NCBI RefSeq assembly: GCF_039652435.2
Contig: NZ_CP190246.1
Location: 3,596,001 to 3,660,000, forward strand
DNA from: Niabella insulamsoli
GTDB lineage: Bacteria; Bacteroidota; Bacteroidia; Chitinophagales; Chitinophagaceae
DNA: 64,000 bases
Direction: 5' to 3'
Shown: piece by piece, positions 1 through 8,499 of the stretch
Numbering within the stretch: position 1 is the stretch's first letter
Layout of the letters: each line of letters starts with the position of its first letter
Translations under genes and position numbers: made by a program
Notes under the pieces: model-generated
The model's database searches: none
What the model was told of the DNA's origin: nothing
Seen by the model: only the letters and a program-made list of their open reading frames with translations

Positions 1-512
1 CCTTTGCCTTTCATATATCGTTTGGCAAGCGACCCCAGAATCAGCGCCAACACAATCATCGCCAGTAACATCTGTGCCACATTCTTCGTAATTGAAAAAT
101 CGTAAACTTTAACCGACTCGTCGATATTTCCGTTTGCATCTACGGCTACCACTTTATCATGCTCCAGTTTATAACCGTTATATGCCTCATGACCATGATG
201 GAATTTAGACGACATGAAAGCAGAAAAACCTCTTTGAGGAGCATATACTAAAATCGGCAAAGGCAAAGTGGCGTGAACCTCGGTGCCGTCGCTTTTCTTA
301 AAGTTAAAAAAATGAAATTCGTGCGAATCGGCAATATGGTGCAGAATGGCCTCACCCGGGTTAAAACCGGCTGCTTCTTCCGCTTCGTGACCGGAAGCTG
401 CATGCGCGGCCGGAGCCTCGCCGTGCTGCGCAAAACCAGAAAAGCCCGCAAACGTCAAAAACAGGCTGAAAGCCACTACTATAAAGGATTTGAAGCCGTT
501 AGAACCCATCAT
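1..512 (-). CDS. atpB: F0F1 ATP synthase subunit a, N-terminal part (runs off the window)
   Basis: Subunit a forms the proton half-channels beside the c-ring of the membrane F0 sector. About 170 codons are visible, reading leftward off the window. The protein starts with a hydrophobic signal-like segment (residues 1-29, ending GFSGFAQ), followed by a His/Glu/Ala-rich soluble stretch and a first membrane helix near residues 145-165 (VAQMLLAMIVLALILGS). This long periplasmic leader before the first helix is typical of Bacteroidota AtpB. Two adjacent ATG codons (512 and 509) could both serve as start. The catalytic-channel helices lie outside the window, so the call rests on the leader and first helix; the rest of the atp operon is expected to the left. 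Confidence 0.88.
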   Translation of the reverse strand, partial: MMGSNGFKSFIVVAFSLFLTFAGFSGFAQHGEAPAAHAASGHEAEEAAGFNPGEAILHHIADSHEFHFFNFKKSDGTEVHATLPLPILVYAPQRGFSAFMSSKFHHGHEAYNGYKLEHDKVVAVDANGNIDESVKVYDFSITKNVAQMLLAMIVLALILGSLAKRYMKGK

Positions 513-614
513 TCGCTGAAATTTGGCGCAAAGATAAGGAGAGTAACCCAAATTTATTAGTTTCGGCAGCCCGAAAGTTAGCAGCTGTTAATAAAATCAT
601 CATTTACCCGGGTC

Positions 615-1093
615 TTAGATCCCCTCATTCATTTTCTTTATTTTTTCGAGTTCAATTACATCGATTTGACCTTTTGGGCGACCCACTGCTTTTTTATTTG
701 AAATTAAATCGTCGATACTTTAAAAAGGCACCTTAACACCTCTAAAATCTGCAAGTTTCGCACGGCTAAGGCAGGTATTAAAACTTACATCCTCTAAACC
801 TTTCATCGAAGTCATAATATCCAGCACTAACCTTTTAGCAATGTAAAATTGTGTCTAGCCCGGTACAAACGGCATTGTTTCTATCGATGGATATCTCCAT
901 AACCGAGTTCTCTAAAAGCATTCCGCAGTTTTTGCCGATTTCAGAGGTCATCCATCAGCCAAAGGTCAGCGGCTGCGGTTGCCCTGATAAATCCTTGTAG
1001 GTTAACCGCAAAACCGCCAACCATATGTAGGATGAATGATTTTTATTTAAAAAATCCCAAAATTCGATCAATTCGTCATCAAGAAACGCCCTG
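615..1093 (-). pseudogene. decayed nucleotidyltransferase (AbiEii/DUF6036-like)
   Basis: No single frame is open, but joining frames on the minus strand recovers a recognisable small nucleotidyltransferase: FLDDELIEFWDFLNKNHSSY, then MVGGFAVNLQGFIRATA, DLWLMDD, NRQKLRNAFRELGYGD, LVLDIMTSMKGLEDVSF, CLSRAKLADFRGVKVPF, and finally SIDDLISNKKAVGRPKGQ before a stop at 617-615. At least three frameshifts and one in-frame TAA (after VKVPF) interrupt it. The GGFAVN and DLWL pieces match the nucleotide-binding core of the Bacteroidota family that pairs with a small upstream protein. The intact partner lies about 11 bp upstream. Function is presumably lost; in the family it is toxin-like or of unknown role. 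Confidence 0.72.
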
Positions 1094-1104
1094 TAACAAA
1101 TATG

Positions 1105-1314
1105 TTATTCTATGATTCTGGCATTTGAAAACATTTTGCCAATGCGTATCATGCGACAAAGAGTCTGTAATCGCTCCAGATCCGTCTTTTGAAGGCGCAT
1201 TTTTAAATTGTAGGCATCTGCCTCCTCTTGAGAAGAAAAGGTTTTATAAAATATATCTGGCTCTTGCGCTATCGAAGGGTATTCATCATTACGATATTTC
1301 TTATTGTCCGTCAT
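1105..1314 (-). CDS. small partner protein of the decayed nucleotidyltransferase
   Basis: A 69-residue soluble protein, ATG start, rich in charged residues, with the pattern FSSQEEADAYN followed by KTDLERLQTLCRMIR. Small proteins of this layout (a FSSxEE segment, then a helix with ERLQ and Arg-Ile residues) are commonly encoded directly before nucleotidyltransferases of the AbiEii/DUF6036 type in Bacteroidota. Here the downstream enzyme is broken into several frames, so this gene may be a remnant still open by chance or may encode an antidote kept after loss of its partner. No catalytic motif is visible. The family assignment comes from recalled pattern and context, not from a search. Confidence 0.5.
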   Translation of the reverse strand: MTDNKKYRNDEYPSIAQEPDIFYKTFSSQEEADAYNLKMRLQKTDLERLQTLCRMIRIGKMFSNARIIE

Positions 1315-1419
1315 TCACCGGCAAACTACTAATTTTTTGGTGGCGACTTTTTGAAATTTTCAGGCAACTTTAATCGCCTTTATAGCCTACAAAATCAGAA
1401 ATAAATTCCTGATTAATCT

Positions 1420-1977
1420 TCACTTCACCCGCTGCGGATTCTTTTTTATAAAATCGTCCCACCCCTTAAAGCTCCCCGAGGTAGGCACCGGCGACAAAAG
1501 CTGGTAATGGTGGCAGATGGCAACGGCGAGCGCATCGGTCGCATCAAAATAATCGGGCAACTCTTTCAATTTCAGGGTTTGCTGCAGCATTTTCCATACC
1601 TGCTCCTTGCTGGCATTACCGTTGCCGGTCACCGCCTGCTTCACTTTTTTAGGCGAATACTCAGTAATTGGCAAATTGTAATGCATCGCCGCAGCAATCG
1701 CCACGCCCTGGGCCCGCCCCAGCTTGAGCATGCTCTGCACATTTTTTCCAAAAAACGGGGCTTCGATCGCAAATTCTGTCGGCTTATATAATTGAATCAA
1801 TTCATTGACGCGTTGATACACCAAACTCAGTCGCTCATAATTGCTTTTCCGGCTTGGCAGTTTGAGGCCCTGCATTTCCAGCAATTGTATTTTTCGCTGA
1901 TCGCAGACAATGACACCATAGCCCATAATGATCGTTCCGGGGTCAATACCTAATATTATTTTAGAAGATTGTTGCAA
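1420..1977 (-). CDS. ruvC: Holliday junction resolvase RuvC
   Basis: RuvC is the endonuclease that cuts Holliday junctions in the RuvABC complex. The four acidic active-site positions of the RNase H-like fold are visible: Asp in LGIDPGT, Glu in FAIEAPFFGKN, and the two Asp of DATDALAVAICHH near the C-terminus. With the TTG at 1977 as start the protein has 185 residues, the usual family length. The frame stays open to another TTG at 2037, but that start would overlap the divergent gene beginning at 2003 and add a non-conserved leader. Only TTG starts are available in this frame, so the exact start is uncertain. The gene is divergent from the flippase-like gene. Confidence 0.92.
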   Translation of the reverse strand: MQQSSKIILGIDPGTIIMGYGVIVCDQRKIQLLEMQGLKLPSRKSNYERLSLVYQRVNELIQLYKPTEFAIEAPFFGKNVQSMLKLGRAQGVAIAAAMHYNLPITEYSPKKVKQAVTGNGNASKEQVWKMLQQTLKLKELPDYFDATDALAVAICHHYQLLSPVPTSGSFKGWDDFIKKNPQRVK

Positions 1978-2002
1978 ACAGATACTATTTTTACGCCTCC
2001 AC

Positions 2003-2995
2003 GTGAAGGTGAACAAAAATATTAAGATATTTATCAATTATTTTCTCGGGCCGCTTTTGTTTGCCTGGTTGGCCTGGTCGATTTACAGGCAAATAAGCAG
2101 GCAGCCCGGGCTTGAAGAAGCCCTTTCCGAAATCAAAGCTTCGCTGGCCAGCGCCAATGTATTTTTCCTGATTGCGACGATTGTTTTAATGCTGGTAAAC
2201 TGGAGTCTCGAAGCCTATAAGTGGATGCTCGCCGTAAAACGTGTGCAGCAAATCAGCTTTGCGCGGGCATTTAAAGCTATCTTTTCCGGCATTTCTTTTT
2301 CGATCAGCACGCCCAATTCCATCGGGGAATATGTAGGCCGTGTATTATATATGGAAGAAGGTAATCGTATCAAAGCCGTTTCCTTAACTATCGTAGCAAA
2401 CATGAGCCAGTTGATCATCACTTTTGCGATGGGCACGCTGGCTTTGTTTTTTTTAAAAGAGCAGCTTATCGCCTCTGAAATGGTTAGCCTTGCATTTGCC
2501 AACGCTTTTTTATGGTTTTCGGGTACTATTGTTGTTATATTGTTATTATTTTATTTCAGGTTACCCTGGTTGATAAAAATTATTGATAAATTGCCGCAAA
2601 TCAGCAGGTTCTCCTGGGCAATTGAAGCCGTTGAGCATATAAGTGCAACGTTACTGATCAAATTTTTGTCATTATCAGTAGTCAGGTTCCTGGTTTTTAG
2701 CCTGCAATATTATTTGTTGTTTGAGCTGTTTGAGGTAGATGTTAATATATTGCAGAGTTGGATGGGAATGAGTGTCATGTTTTTGGTGATGGCAATTATC
2801 CCCACCATTGCTTTATTTACTGATTTAGGATTAAAAAACGAATTGAGCATCCAGCTCATGGGTTTGTTTACCACCAATCATTTGGGTGTCAGCCTGGCTT
2901 CGTTAACAATCTGGATCATTAACCTGGTATTTCCGGCTTTGATAGGCAGCCTGCTGATATTGGGAATTAAAAATATCCTGAAAAAACAAAAATAG
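2003..2995 (+). CDS. flippase-like integral membrane protein (LPG synthase TM / UPF0104 family)
   Basis: A 330-residue polytopic membrane protein with about eight hydrophobic helices. The pattern of a first helix followed by a short amphipathic stretch, the segment LVNWSLEAYKW and the later SFSISTPNSIGEYVGR match the family of lysylphosphatidylglycerol-synthase transmembrane regions / YbhN (UPF0104). In this family the segment around PxxIGE is the conserved signature. Members are thought to flip lipid-linked or aminoacylated lipids, but the substrate is unknown here because no catalytic partner domain is attached. GTG at 2003 is chosen (another GTG at 2009 is possible); an upstream ATG would run through ruvC. 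It is followed by a DUF3108 gene 75 bp downstream and may be co-transcribed with it. Confidence 0.75.
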   Translation: MKVNKNIKIFINYFLGPLLFAWLAWSIYRQISRQPGLEEALSEIKASLASANVFFLIATIVLMLVNWSLEAYKWMLAVKRVQQISFARAFKAIFSGISFSISTPNSIGEYVGRVLYMEEGNRIKAVSLTIVANMSQLIITFAMGTLALFFLKEQLIASEMVSLAFANAFLWFSGTIVVILLLFYFRLPWLIKIIDKLPQISRFSWAIEAVEHISATLLIKFLSLSVVRFLVFSLQYYLLFELFEVDVNILQSWMGMSVMFLVMAIIPTIALFTDLGLKNELSIQLMGLFTTNHLGVSLASLTIWIINLVFPALIGSLLILGIKNILKKQK

Positions 2996-3070
2996 GCATC
3001 ATCCGTGCCGGCTAAATTTTCGTTTCTTTTACTAAAGCAGCGAAGTAATAAATTAAAACAGATAGATGAT

Positions 3071-3898
3071 ATGAAAGCACTTAGATTGTCCATATTAGCA
3101 CTTTTTTCGATTGCCGCGATGGCTGGCGCAAAACAGCCTGAAACGCAATCTACCACCATCGCTCCCAACTGCGGTATCAACAATACCGCGTTTAAAGCCG
3201 GGGAAAAAGTTGAATTTGTAGTATATTATACAGCTGCAAAACTCATCAACGTGACCGCCGGCGCGGGCTCTTTTACAACGACCCTTGAGAAGCTGAATGG
3301 CAAATCAGTTTACCATGTTGTCGGAGAAGGCCACACGCTTCCTTCGTATGAATGGGCCTATAAGGCGAAAGACACCTATGAAACTTTTATGGATGTGGAA
3401 ACGCTTCAGCCTTTAAAATTCGTCCGGAACATCAATGAAGGCGGCTATAAAAAATATCAAAACGTGAGCTTTAATAAATCGGCTAACACCGCCATCAGCA
3501 GCGAGGGCGTATTTAAAATCCCTGCTTGTGCACACGACGTCGTGAGTGCGGTTTTTTATGCCAGAAACATCGACTTTAACAGGTTAAAACCCGGCGTAGA
3601 CCGCGTGCCTTTCACTGTTTTTTTAGATAATGAAACACATCCGATGCAGATCAGGTATCTCGGTAAAGAAACGATCAGCACGAAATACGGAAAATTTAAA
3701 ACCGTCAAAATAAAACCTTCAACCATTAAAGGAACGATTTTTAAAGATGATGACCAGATGACCGTTTGGGTAACGGATGATGCCAACCATGTTCCGGTTC
3801 GCATTGAAAGCCCGATTATCGTTGGTAAGGTGCGCATTGACATGACCAATTTCCAAAACCTGCGCAACCCCATGAGCGCGCTGGTGAAAAAATATTAA
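3071..3898 (+). CDS. exported DUF3108 domain protein
   Basis: A 275-residue protein with a clear N-terminal signal peptide (MKALRLSILALFSIAAMAGA, cleavage near residue 20) and a mature part matching the DUF3108 layout: an early GEKVEFVVYYTAAKLINVTAG strand pair, a middle YETFMDVETLQPLKFVR segment and a C-terminal VWVTDDANHVPVRIE followed by GKVRIDM. The family is predicted to form a beta-rich periplasmic or outer-membrane-associated domain, and its function is not established. ATG at 3071 is used because it begins the signal peptide; the longer in-frame extension from 3005 has no such feature. A strong bidirectional terminator follows directly and separates it from the convergent proS. Confidence 0.8.
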   Translation: MKALRLSILALFSIAAMAGAKQPETQSTTIAPNCGINNTAFKAGEKVEFVVYYTAAKLINVTAGAGSFTTTLEKLNGKSVYHVVGEGHTLPSYEWAYKAKDTYETFMDVETLQPLKFVRNINEGGYKKYQNVSFNKSANTAISSEGVFKIPACAHDVVSAVFYARNIDFNRLKPGVDRVPFTVFLDNETHPMQIRYLGKETISTKYGKFKTVKIKPSTIKGTIFKDDDQMTVWVTDDANHVPVRIESPIIVGKVRIDMTNFQNLRNPMSALVKKY

Positions 3899-3911
3899 TC
3901 ATCACAATAAT

Positions 3912-3951
3912 AAAAAAAGCCGGGAGCGTTTTATAACACTTCCGGCTTTTT
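3912..3951. terminator. bidirectional intrinsic terminator
   Basis: Inverted repeat AAAGCCGGGAG...CTTCCGGCTTTTT with an A-run on the left and a T-run on the right, lying between the convergent 3' ends of the DUF3108 gene and proS. It can terminate transcripts from both sides. Confidence 0.85.
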
Positions 3952-3968
3952 CGTACAAAAGGCTTTTA

Positions 3969-5447
3969 TCAATAAGCTCTGGCGAACAAAACTCTTCTTT
4001 TAGAAGGTTTGCCGCTCAAAATGCAAACGCCATCTTCCAGTCCCATATCATCGATCGGGATGCACCGGATGGTGGCTTTGGTTTGTTCTTTTATCTCATT
4101 TTCGGTTTCGGCTGTCCCGTCCCAATGCGCCAATACAAACCCGCCTTTTTCGTCCAAAAGTTTTACAAACGCTTCCCAGGTATCGGCTTTGGTAATATGT
4201 TCGTCGCGATATGCTTTGGCCTTTTTAAACATATTGTGCTGAATATCCAGCAAAAGTCCGTCAATATACTGCGAGATGCCGTCGGCATGTATCGTTTCTT
4301 TGGTCCGCGTATCTCTGCGCGCCACTTCTATTTGTTGATTCGCGAGGTCGCGGGCGCCCAGGGTCACTCTCACGGGCACGCCTTTCATCTCATATTCGGC
4401 GAATTTCCAACCGGGGCGGGCATTATCATTATCGTCATATTTTGCCCGGATGCCCATCTTTTTAAGATTCGACATGATTTCTTCAGCTTTTTCGTCGATC
4501 AGGGCTTTCTGCTCCTCTCCTTTGAAGATGGGCACAATCACCACTTGCAGCGGCGCAATTTTCGGCGGCAACACCAACCCCTCGTCATCACTGTGGGCCA
4601 TCACCAAGGCGCCTACCAAACGGGTGCTTACGCCCCAACTGGTGGCCCAAACATATTCCTGTTGATTGTCTTTATTGAGGAATTTAACGTCGAAGGCTTT
4701 CGCAAAATTCTGCCCAAGAAAATGAGAAGTGCCGGCCTGCAAGGCTTTGCCGTCCTGCATAAGCGCTTCAATACAATAAGTTTCAATGGCGCCGGCGAAG
4801 CGTTCGCTTTCCGATTTAACGCCTTTTAAAACCGGAACGGCCATAAATTCTTCAGCGAAGGTGGCATAAACGTCAAGCATTTTTTTGGCCTCCAGTTCCG
4901 CTTCCTCCTGCGTGGCATGGGCAGTATGGCCTTCTTGCCATAAGAATTCTGCCGTGCGGAGAAATAACCGGGTCCGCATTTCCCAACGCACCACATTTGC
5001 CCACTGGTTTACCAGAATAGGCAAATCGCGGTAGGACTGAATCCAATCTTTATAAGTATTCCAGATGATGGTTTCACTGGTGGGGCGAACAATAAGCTCC
5101 TCTTCCAATTTTGCCTCCGGGTCTACCACCACGCCGTTCCCGTCGGGGTCATTTTTCAGGCGGTAATGCGTTACCACCGCACATTCTTTCGCAAACCCCT
5201 CTACATGGGCGGCTTCTTTACTCAGAAAGCTTTTAGGTATGAAAAGCGGGAAATAAGCGTTCAGATGGCCTGTGTCTTTAAACATCTTATCCAGGGCGTC
5301 GCGCATATTTTCCCAAAGCGTAAAACCATAAGGCTTGATCACCATACAGCCTCTCACCGCCGAATAATCGGCCAGTCCGCCTTTTAAAACCAGGTCATTG
5401 TACCACTGCGAATAGTCCTGCTCCCGTGGCGTAATTTCTTTGCTCAT
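3969..5447 (-). CDS. proS: prolyl-tRNA synthetase, type 3 (eukaryote/archaea-like)
   Basis: ProRS charges tRNA-Pro in the cytoplasm. At 492 residues, without the insertion domain of the bacterial type, and with a C-terminal end in ...FARAY, this is the archaeal/eukaryotic-like type found in many Bacteroidota. Class II motifs are visible: motif 2 around RTAEFLWQEGHTAH near residues 165-180 and motif 3 around GVSTRLVGALVMAHSDDEGL near residues 270-290, preceded by the proline-site segment TSHFLGQNF. The anticodon-binding domain begins at LQVVIVPIFKG, and the C-terminal domain with RCIP and CILSGKPS follows. Its 3' end abuts a bidirectional terminator. No clear promoter box was seen in the 430 bp upstream. 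Confidence 0.96.
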   Translation of the reverse strand: MSKEITPREQDYSQWYNDLVLKGGLADYSAVRGCMVIKPYGFTLWENMRDALDKMFKDTGHLNAYFPLFIPKSFLSKEAAHVEGFAKECAVVTHYRLKNDPDGNGVVVDPEAKLEEELIVRPTSETIIWNTYKDWIQSYRDLPILVNQWANVVRWEMRTRLFLRTAEFLWQEGHTAHATQEEAELEAKKMLDVYATFAEEFMAVPVLKGVKSESERFAGAIETYCIEALMQDGKALQAGTSHFLGQNFAKAFDVKFLNKDNQQEYVWATSWGVSTRLVGALVMAHSDDEGLVLPPKIAPLQVVIVPIFKGEEQKALIDEKAEEIMSNLKKMGIRAKYDDNDNARPGWKFAEYEMKGVPVRVTLGARDLANQQIEVARRDTRTKETIHADGISQYIDGLLLDIQHNMFKKAKAYRDEHITKADTWEAFVKLLDEKGGFVLAHWDGTAETENEIKEQTKATIRCIPIDDMGLEDGVCILSGKPSKRRVLFARAY

Positions 5448-5722
5448 AATATATAAATCTTCAATTTAGGTACAACCAGGAGGACAGTTATTTCGTATAT
5501 TAATGTAGCTGTAGCCCTTCCATTTAGTTGCCAACCTTTTTTAACAAAAAATGTTGTGAATTAACAGCAAAGTTTGCATCCTTTTATCACAATTCTACGT
5601 CACAACCTTAAAGGATTATGCCTTATTTTTACAAATTGCTGTTTTAAGGAGAGCAAATGTAAATTTTAAAGCCCAATTAAGGATAATATTTTAACAGATA
5701 CGAAAGCAAGTGGAATGAAAGA
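5448..5722. other. intergenic, no gene seen
   Basis: AT-rich spacer upstream of proS and of the divergent lipoprotein gene. No open frame with a believable start, no RNA gene and no repeat was recognised. It should hold the proS promoter, but no TAnnTTTG box stands out on the minus strand. Confidence 0.5.
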
Positions 5723-5755
5723 TTGAACGCTGATAAAACGATTACCATAGATTTG
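5723..5755 (+). promoter_or_regulatory. candidate Bacteroidota promoter for the lipoprotein/FadL operon
   Basis: TTG at 5723-5725 followed after 22 bp by TAGATTTG at 5748-5755, a full match to the TTG-N17-23-TAnnTTTG pattern described for this phylum. Transcription would start near 5762, leaving a leader of about 120 nt. Confidence 0.5.
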
Positions 5756-5882
5756 CTCATTCCTACGACACGATTGGTAATATTTTTAAATATAAAAGAA
5801 TGAAACAACGCATATGATTTCTAACAACAATAAACGACATGCGCTGTTCGATCTTACCCCATAAAAACAAAAAAATAAACGG

Positions 5883-6902
5883 ATGAAAATAAAATTTACA
5901 ACCCTAATGTTCCTTTTTGGCTTCGTGCTGGTTTTGGCCAGTTGTTCGTCTGCCTACAGGACGGGACAAACCCCCGACGATGTGTACAGTTCGCCCGCTC
6001 CTACGGAAGAGGAATATGCCAAAATAAGGAAGACTGATGAGCAGCGTTATCGTAGTTATGATGACGATGAAGCGTATGAAGACTATGATGACCGCTACCT
6101 GCGGATGAAAGTGCGCAACCGCGATCGATGGAGCGCGCTTGACGACTGGTATTATTACGGCGACAGATACAATTTCAGCTATTATAATAACTGGGCTTAT
6201 TGGAACGACCCCTGGTATTGGAATAATCCGTGGAGCCCTGTAAGTTATTGGAATATGTGGTACAATCCGTGGTACAACGGCTTTTACGGACCCGGATGGG
6301 GCTGGGGTGGCATGTATGGCGGCTGGTATGGCGGCGGCTTTGGTTGGGGATGGAACAGCCCTTGGTATGCCGGCTGGGGTGGCTGGTATGGCGGCGGCTG
6401 GGGCTGGGGCGGCTGGTACGATCCCTGGTATAATGGCTGGTACGGTCCCGGTTGGGGCTGGGGCGGCTGGTATGGCGGTGGCGTCGTTGTAGGACGAAGG
6501 GTGGATTATGGGCCACGCACGACCAACCTGGGCTCTTACAATCGCGGTAATATTAATATGGGAAGCGGAAGAAATACGACCGCCGGATACAGAAACAATT
6601 CGGGGGTAACCTATCGCAGCACCTACGGTGTGCGCAATGGAGGAAGTGTCAATACAAATGCGGGCAACTCCGGCTATAGCAGTTCTCGCAGCTCCGGCCG
6701 TTACTCTAATAGCGGAAGTTATAGCAGAACCTATCGCTCCAATGATACCTACCGCAGAAGCGATACTTATTCTCAGCCGCGCACAGAAAGCAGATCCACC
6801 TATTCGCCCCCGGCTTCTTCTCCTTCGAGCAGTGGCGGATCTTATGGCGGCGGCGGCGGAAGTAGCCGCGGCGGTGGAGGCAGCAGCGGCAGAAGGTTTT
6901 AA
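5883..6902 (+). CDS. lipoprotein with Trp/Tyr/Gly-rich low-complexity region
   Basis: A 339-residue protein with a lipoprotein signal (hydrophobic segment, then LASC with the lipidated Cys at residue 21). Residues about 30-80 are acidic and Tyr/Arg-rich; residues about 85-205 are an extreme low-complexity tract of repeated WYNPWY, GWGWGG and GGWYGG units; residues about 210-339 are Ser/Gly/Arg/Thr-rich and end in GGGGSSRGGGGSSGRRF. No enzymatic motif is present. Such proteins are frequent and unnamed in Chitinophagaceae; aromatic/Gly tracts suggest a surface, adhesive or cell-wall-associated role, but this is inference. The downstream FadL-type gene begins 47 bp later on the same strand, probably in one operon. 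Confidence 0.75.
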   Translation: MKIKFTTLMFLFGFVLVLASCSSAYRTGQTPDDVYSSPAPTEEEYAKIRKTDEQRYRSYDDDEAYEDYDDRYLRMKVRNRDRWSALDDWYYYGDRYNFSYYNNWAYWNDPWYWNNPWSPVSYWNMWYNPWYNGFYGPGWGWGGMYGGWYGGGFGWGWNSPWYAGWGGWYGGGWGWGGWYDPWYNGWYGPGWGWGGWYGGGVVVGRRVDYGPRTTNLGSYNRGNINMGSGRNTTAGYRNNSGVTYRSTYGVRNGGSVNTNAGNSGYSSSRSSGRYSNSGSYSRTYRSNDTYRRSDTYSQPRTESRSTYSPPASSPSSSGGSYGGGGGSSRGGGGSSGRRF

Positions 6903-6949
6903 GCGAATCCGCTGTGCTATTTAACTTGTACATTTTTTAAACTTTATAA

Positions 6950-8440
6950 ATGAAAAAAATATTTTTGGCTGCATCGTTGATCGCTGCATGTGGATCGGTT
7001 CTGGCCCAAACGCCTGAAGATGCCTTAAGATACTCCTGGCTGCAAGCTTCGGGAACAGCACGTTCTCAGGCGATTGGTAATGCCAACGGCGCTATCGGCG
7101 GAGAAATATCAACTATTTTTTCCAACCCTGCCAATATTGGCTTTTATAAAACAGGCGATTTTGTGATTACGGGGGGCGGCAACTTCTTCAATAACGATGC
7201 CTCTTATCTGGGCGTAAACACCACAGACAAAAAAGGAAGCGGCTTCCTAGGAACCACCGGCTTTGTATTGGGTAAGCCAAATTACGGCCGCGGCTCGTTG
7301 AAAAGCTCTGCTTTTGGAATTGCGATTAATCGTGTTGCTGATTTTAATAACCGGGTAACTTACACTAACAAGGGCGGACAACTCAGCAGAACTTCAATGG
7401 CAGATTATTTTATTGAAGATATCGTAGCGAACAACGGATTGAACGACTACGGTTCAGGCTTGGCTATGGATGCTGGTTGGATCAGCGATGACGGAACCGG
7501 CGAGCTTTCTTCTTCGGCTGTTGACCTGGCCATTGCAAGTGGGCTCGAGCAAAAACAAGTGATCACCACCAACGGCGGCATTACAGAATTTGCCATCGCT
7601 GGCGCTGCCAACCTCAACGAAAAAGTGTTTTTAGGCGGATCGATCGGCATGCCGATATTAAGATACGGCGCCAGCAGGCAATATACCGAACAGGATCCCG
7701 GCACTACCGACAACGGGTTTGATGCCGCCTGGTTCGACGACGATTTAGTGACCAAAGGCGTGGGTATTAATCTAAAAGCCGGTGTCGTTTTTAAAGCAAC
7801 AGATAATTTGCGGCTTGGGTTTGCCGCCCACTCTCCGACCTTTTATTCTATGAGCGACAGCTATGTGGCTTCTGCGGGCGCTAATCTTGACGATTTTGAT
7901 GAGACGGTTTCAAGCAACGAATTAGTATATGATTATAATCTCAATACGCCTTACAAGTTAATGGGTAGCTTTTCGCTTCTATTTGGCAATGTAAACGATG
8001 TCACCACTCAAAAAGGCTTTGTTTCCGGCGATGTGGAATATGTAAATTATATGGCTTCTCAGTTTAGAACAACCGCAAATGACCAGGGCGCTAACAACGG
8101 ATATTTCCGCGGACTGAATAGCGCTATTGACAATGCTTATAAAGGTGCGGTAAATGCACGCCTCGGCGCCGAACTGAAATTTAATACGTTAGCAGTACGC
8201 TTTGGCGGCGCTTATTATGGCAATCCTTATAAAGACATTGCAGGTGAAAAAGGAGAAATGATTCAGGGTACAGGCGGTTTGGGTTACCGCAACAAAGGCT
8301 TCTTTATTGACCTGGGTTATGTACACAGTTTCGGCAAAGATGTGATTTACCCTTATCGCTTAACTTCAGCTGATTTTTATCCGGCAAATATTAAAAGCAA
8401 TAATTCCAGAATTCTGCTGACGCTTGGTTTCAAGATTTAA
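6950..8440 (+). CDS. OmpP1/FadL-family outer-membrane beta-barrel protein
   Basis: A 496-residue protein with a Sec signal (MKKIFLAASLIAACGSVLA, cleaved before QTPEDALRYS). The start of the mature protein, ALRYSWLQASGTARSQAIG followed by NANGAIGGEISTIFSNPANIGF, is the characteristic plug/first-strand region of FadL/OmpP1 transporters, where an asparagine-proline pair follows the hatch. The remainder is alternating beta-barrel sequence ending in RILLTLGFKI. FadL proteins import hydrophobic compounds; the substrate here is unknown. It follows the aromatic-rich lipoprotein and is closed by a strong terminator at 8463-8498. Confidence 0.85.
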   Translation: MKKIFLAASLIAACGSVLAQTPEDALRYSWLQASGTARSQAIGNANGAIGGEISTIFSNPANIGFYKTGDFVITGGGNFFNNDASYLGVNTTDKKGSGFLGTTGFVLGKPNYGRGSLKSSAFGIAINRVADFNNRVTYTNKGGQLSRTSMADYFIEDIVANNGLNDYGSGLAMDAGWISDDGTGELSSSAVDLAIASGLEQKQVITTNGGITEFAIAGAANLNEKVFLGGSIGMPILRYGASRQYTEQDPGTTDNGFDAAWFDDDLVTKGVGINLKAGVVFKATDNLRLGFAAHSPTFYSMSDSYVASAGANLDDFDETVSSNELVYDYNLNTPYKLMGSFSLLFGNVNDVTTQKGFVSGDVEYVNYMASQFRTTANDQGANNGYFRGLNSAIDNAYKGAVNARLGAELKFNTLAVRFGGAYYGNPYKDIAGEKGEMIQGTGGLGYRNKGFFIDLGYVHSFGKDVIYPYRLTSADFYPANIKSNNSRILLTLGFKI

Positions 8441-8462
8441 GCAATCAAACTTTCATATATTG

Positions 8463-8498
8463 AAAAGTCCCCGAAAATCTACGGGGACTTTTTTTTTC
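8463..8498. terminator. intrinsic terminator after the FadL-type gene
   Basis: Perfect 9-bp stem AAGTCCCCG / CGGGGACTT with an 8-nt loop followed by a long T run; the A-rich left flank also allows weaker termination of the convergent osmC. Confidence 0.9.
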
Positions 8499-8499
8499 T

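Noticed and set aside
615..1093. Treating the decayed nucleotidyltransferase region as plain intergenic DNA
   Set aside because: Joining minus-strand frames recovers a coherent series of family motifs, so it is a pseudogene.
4083..4829. Long (248-codon) plus-strand frame over proS
   Set aside because: Shadow of the proS coding sequence; the protein is low in plausibility and proS is certain.
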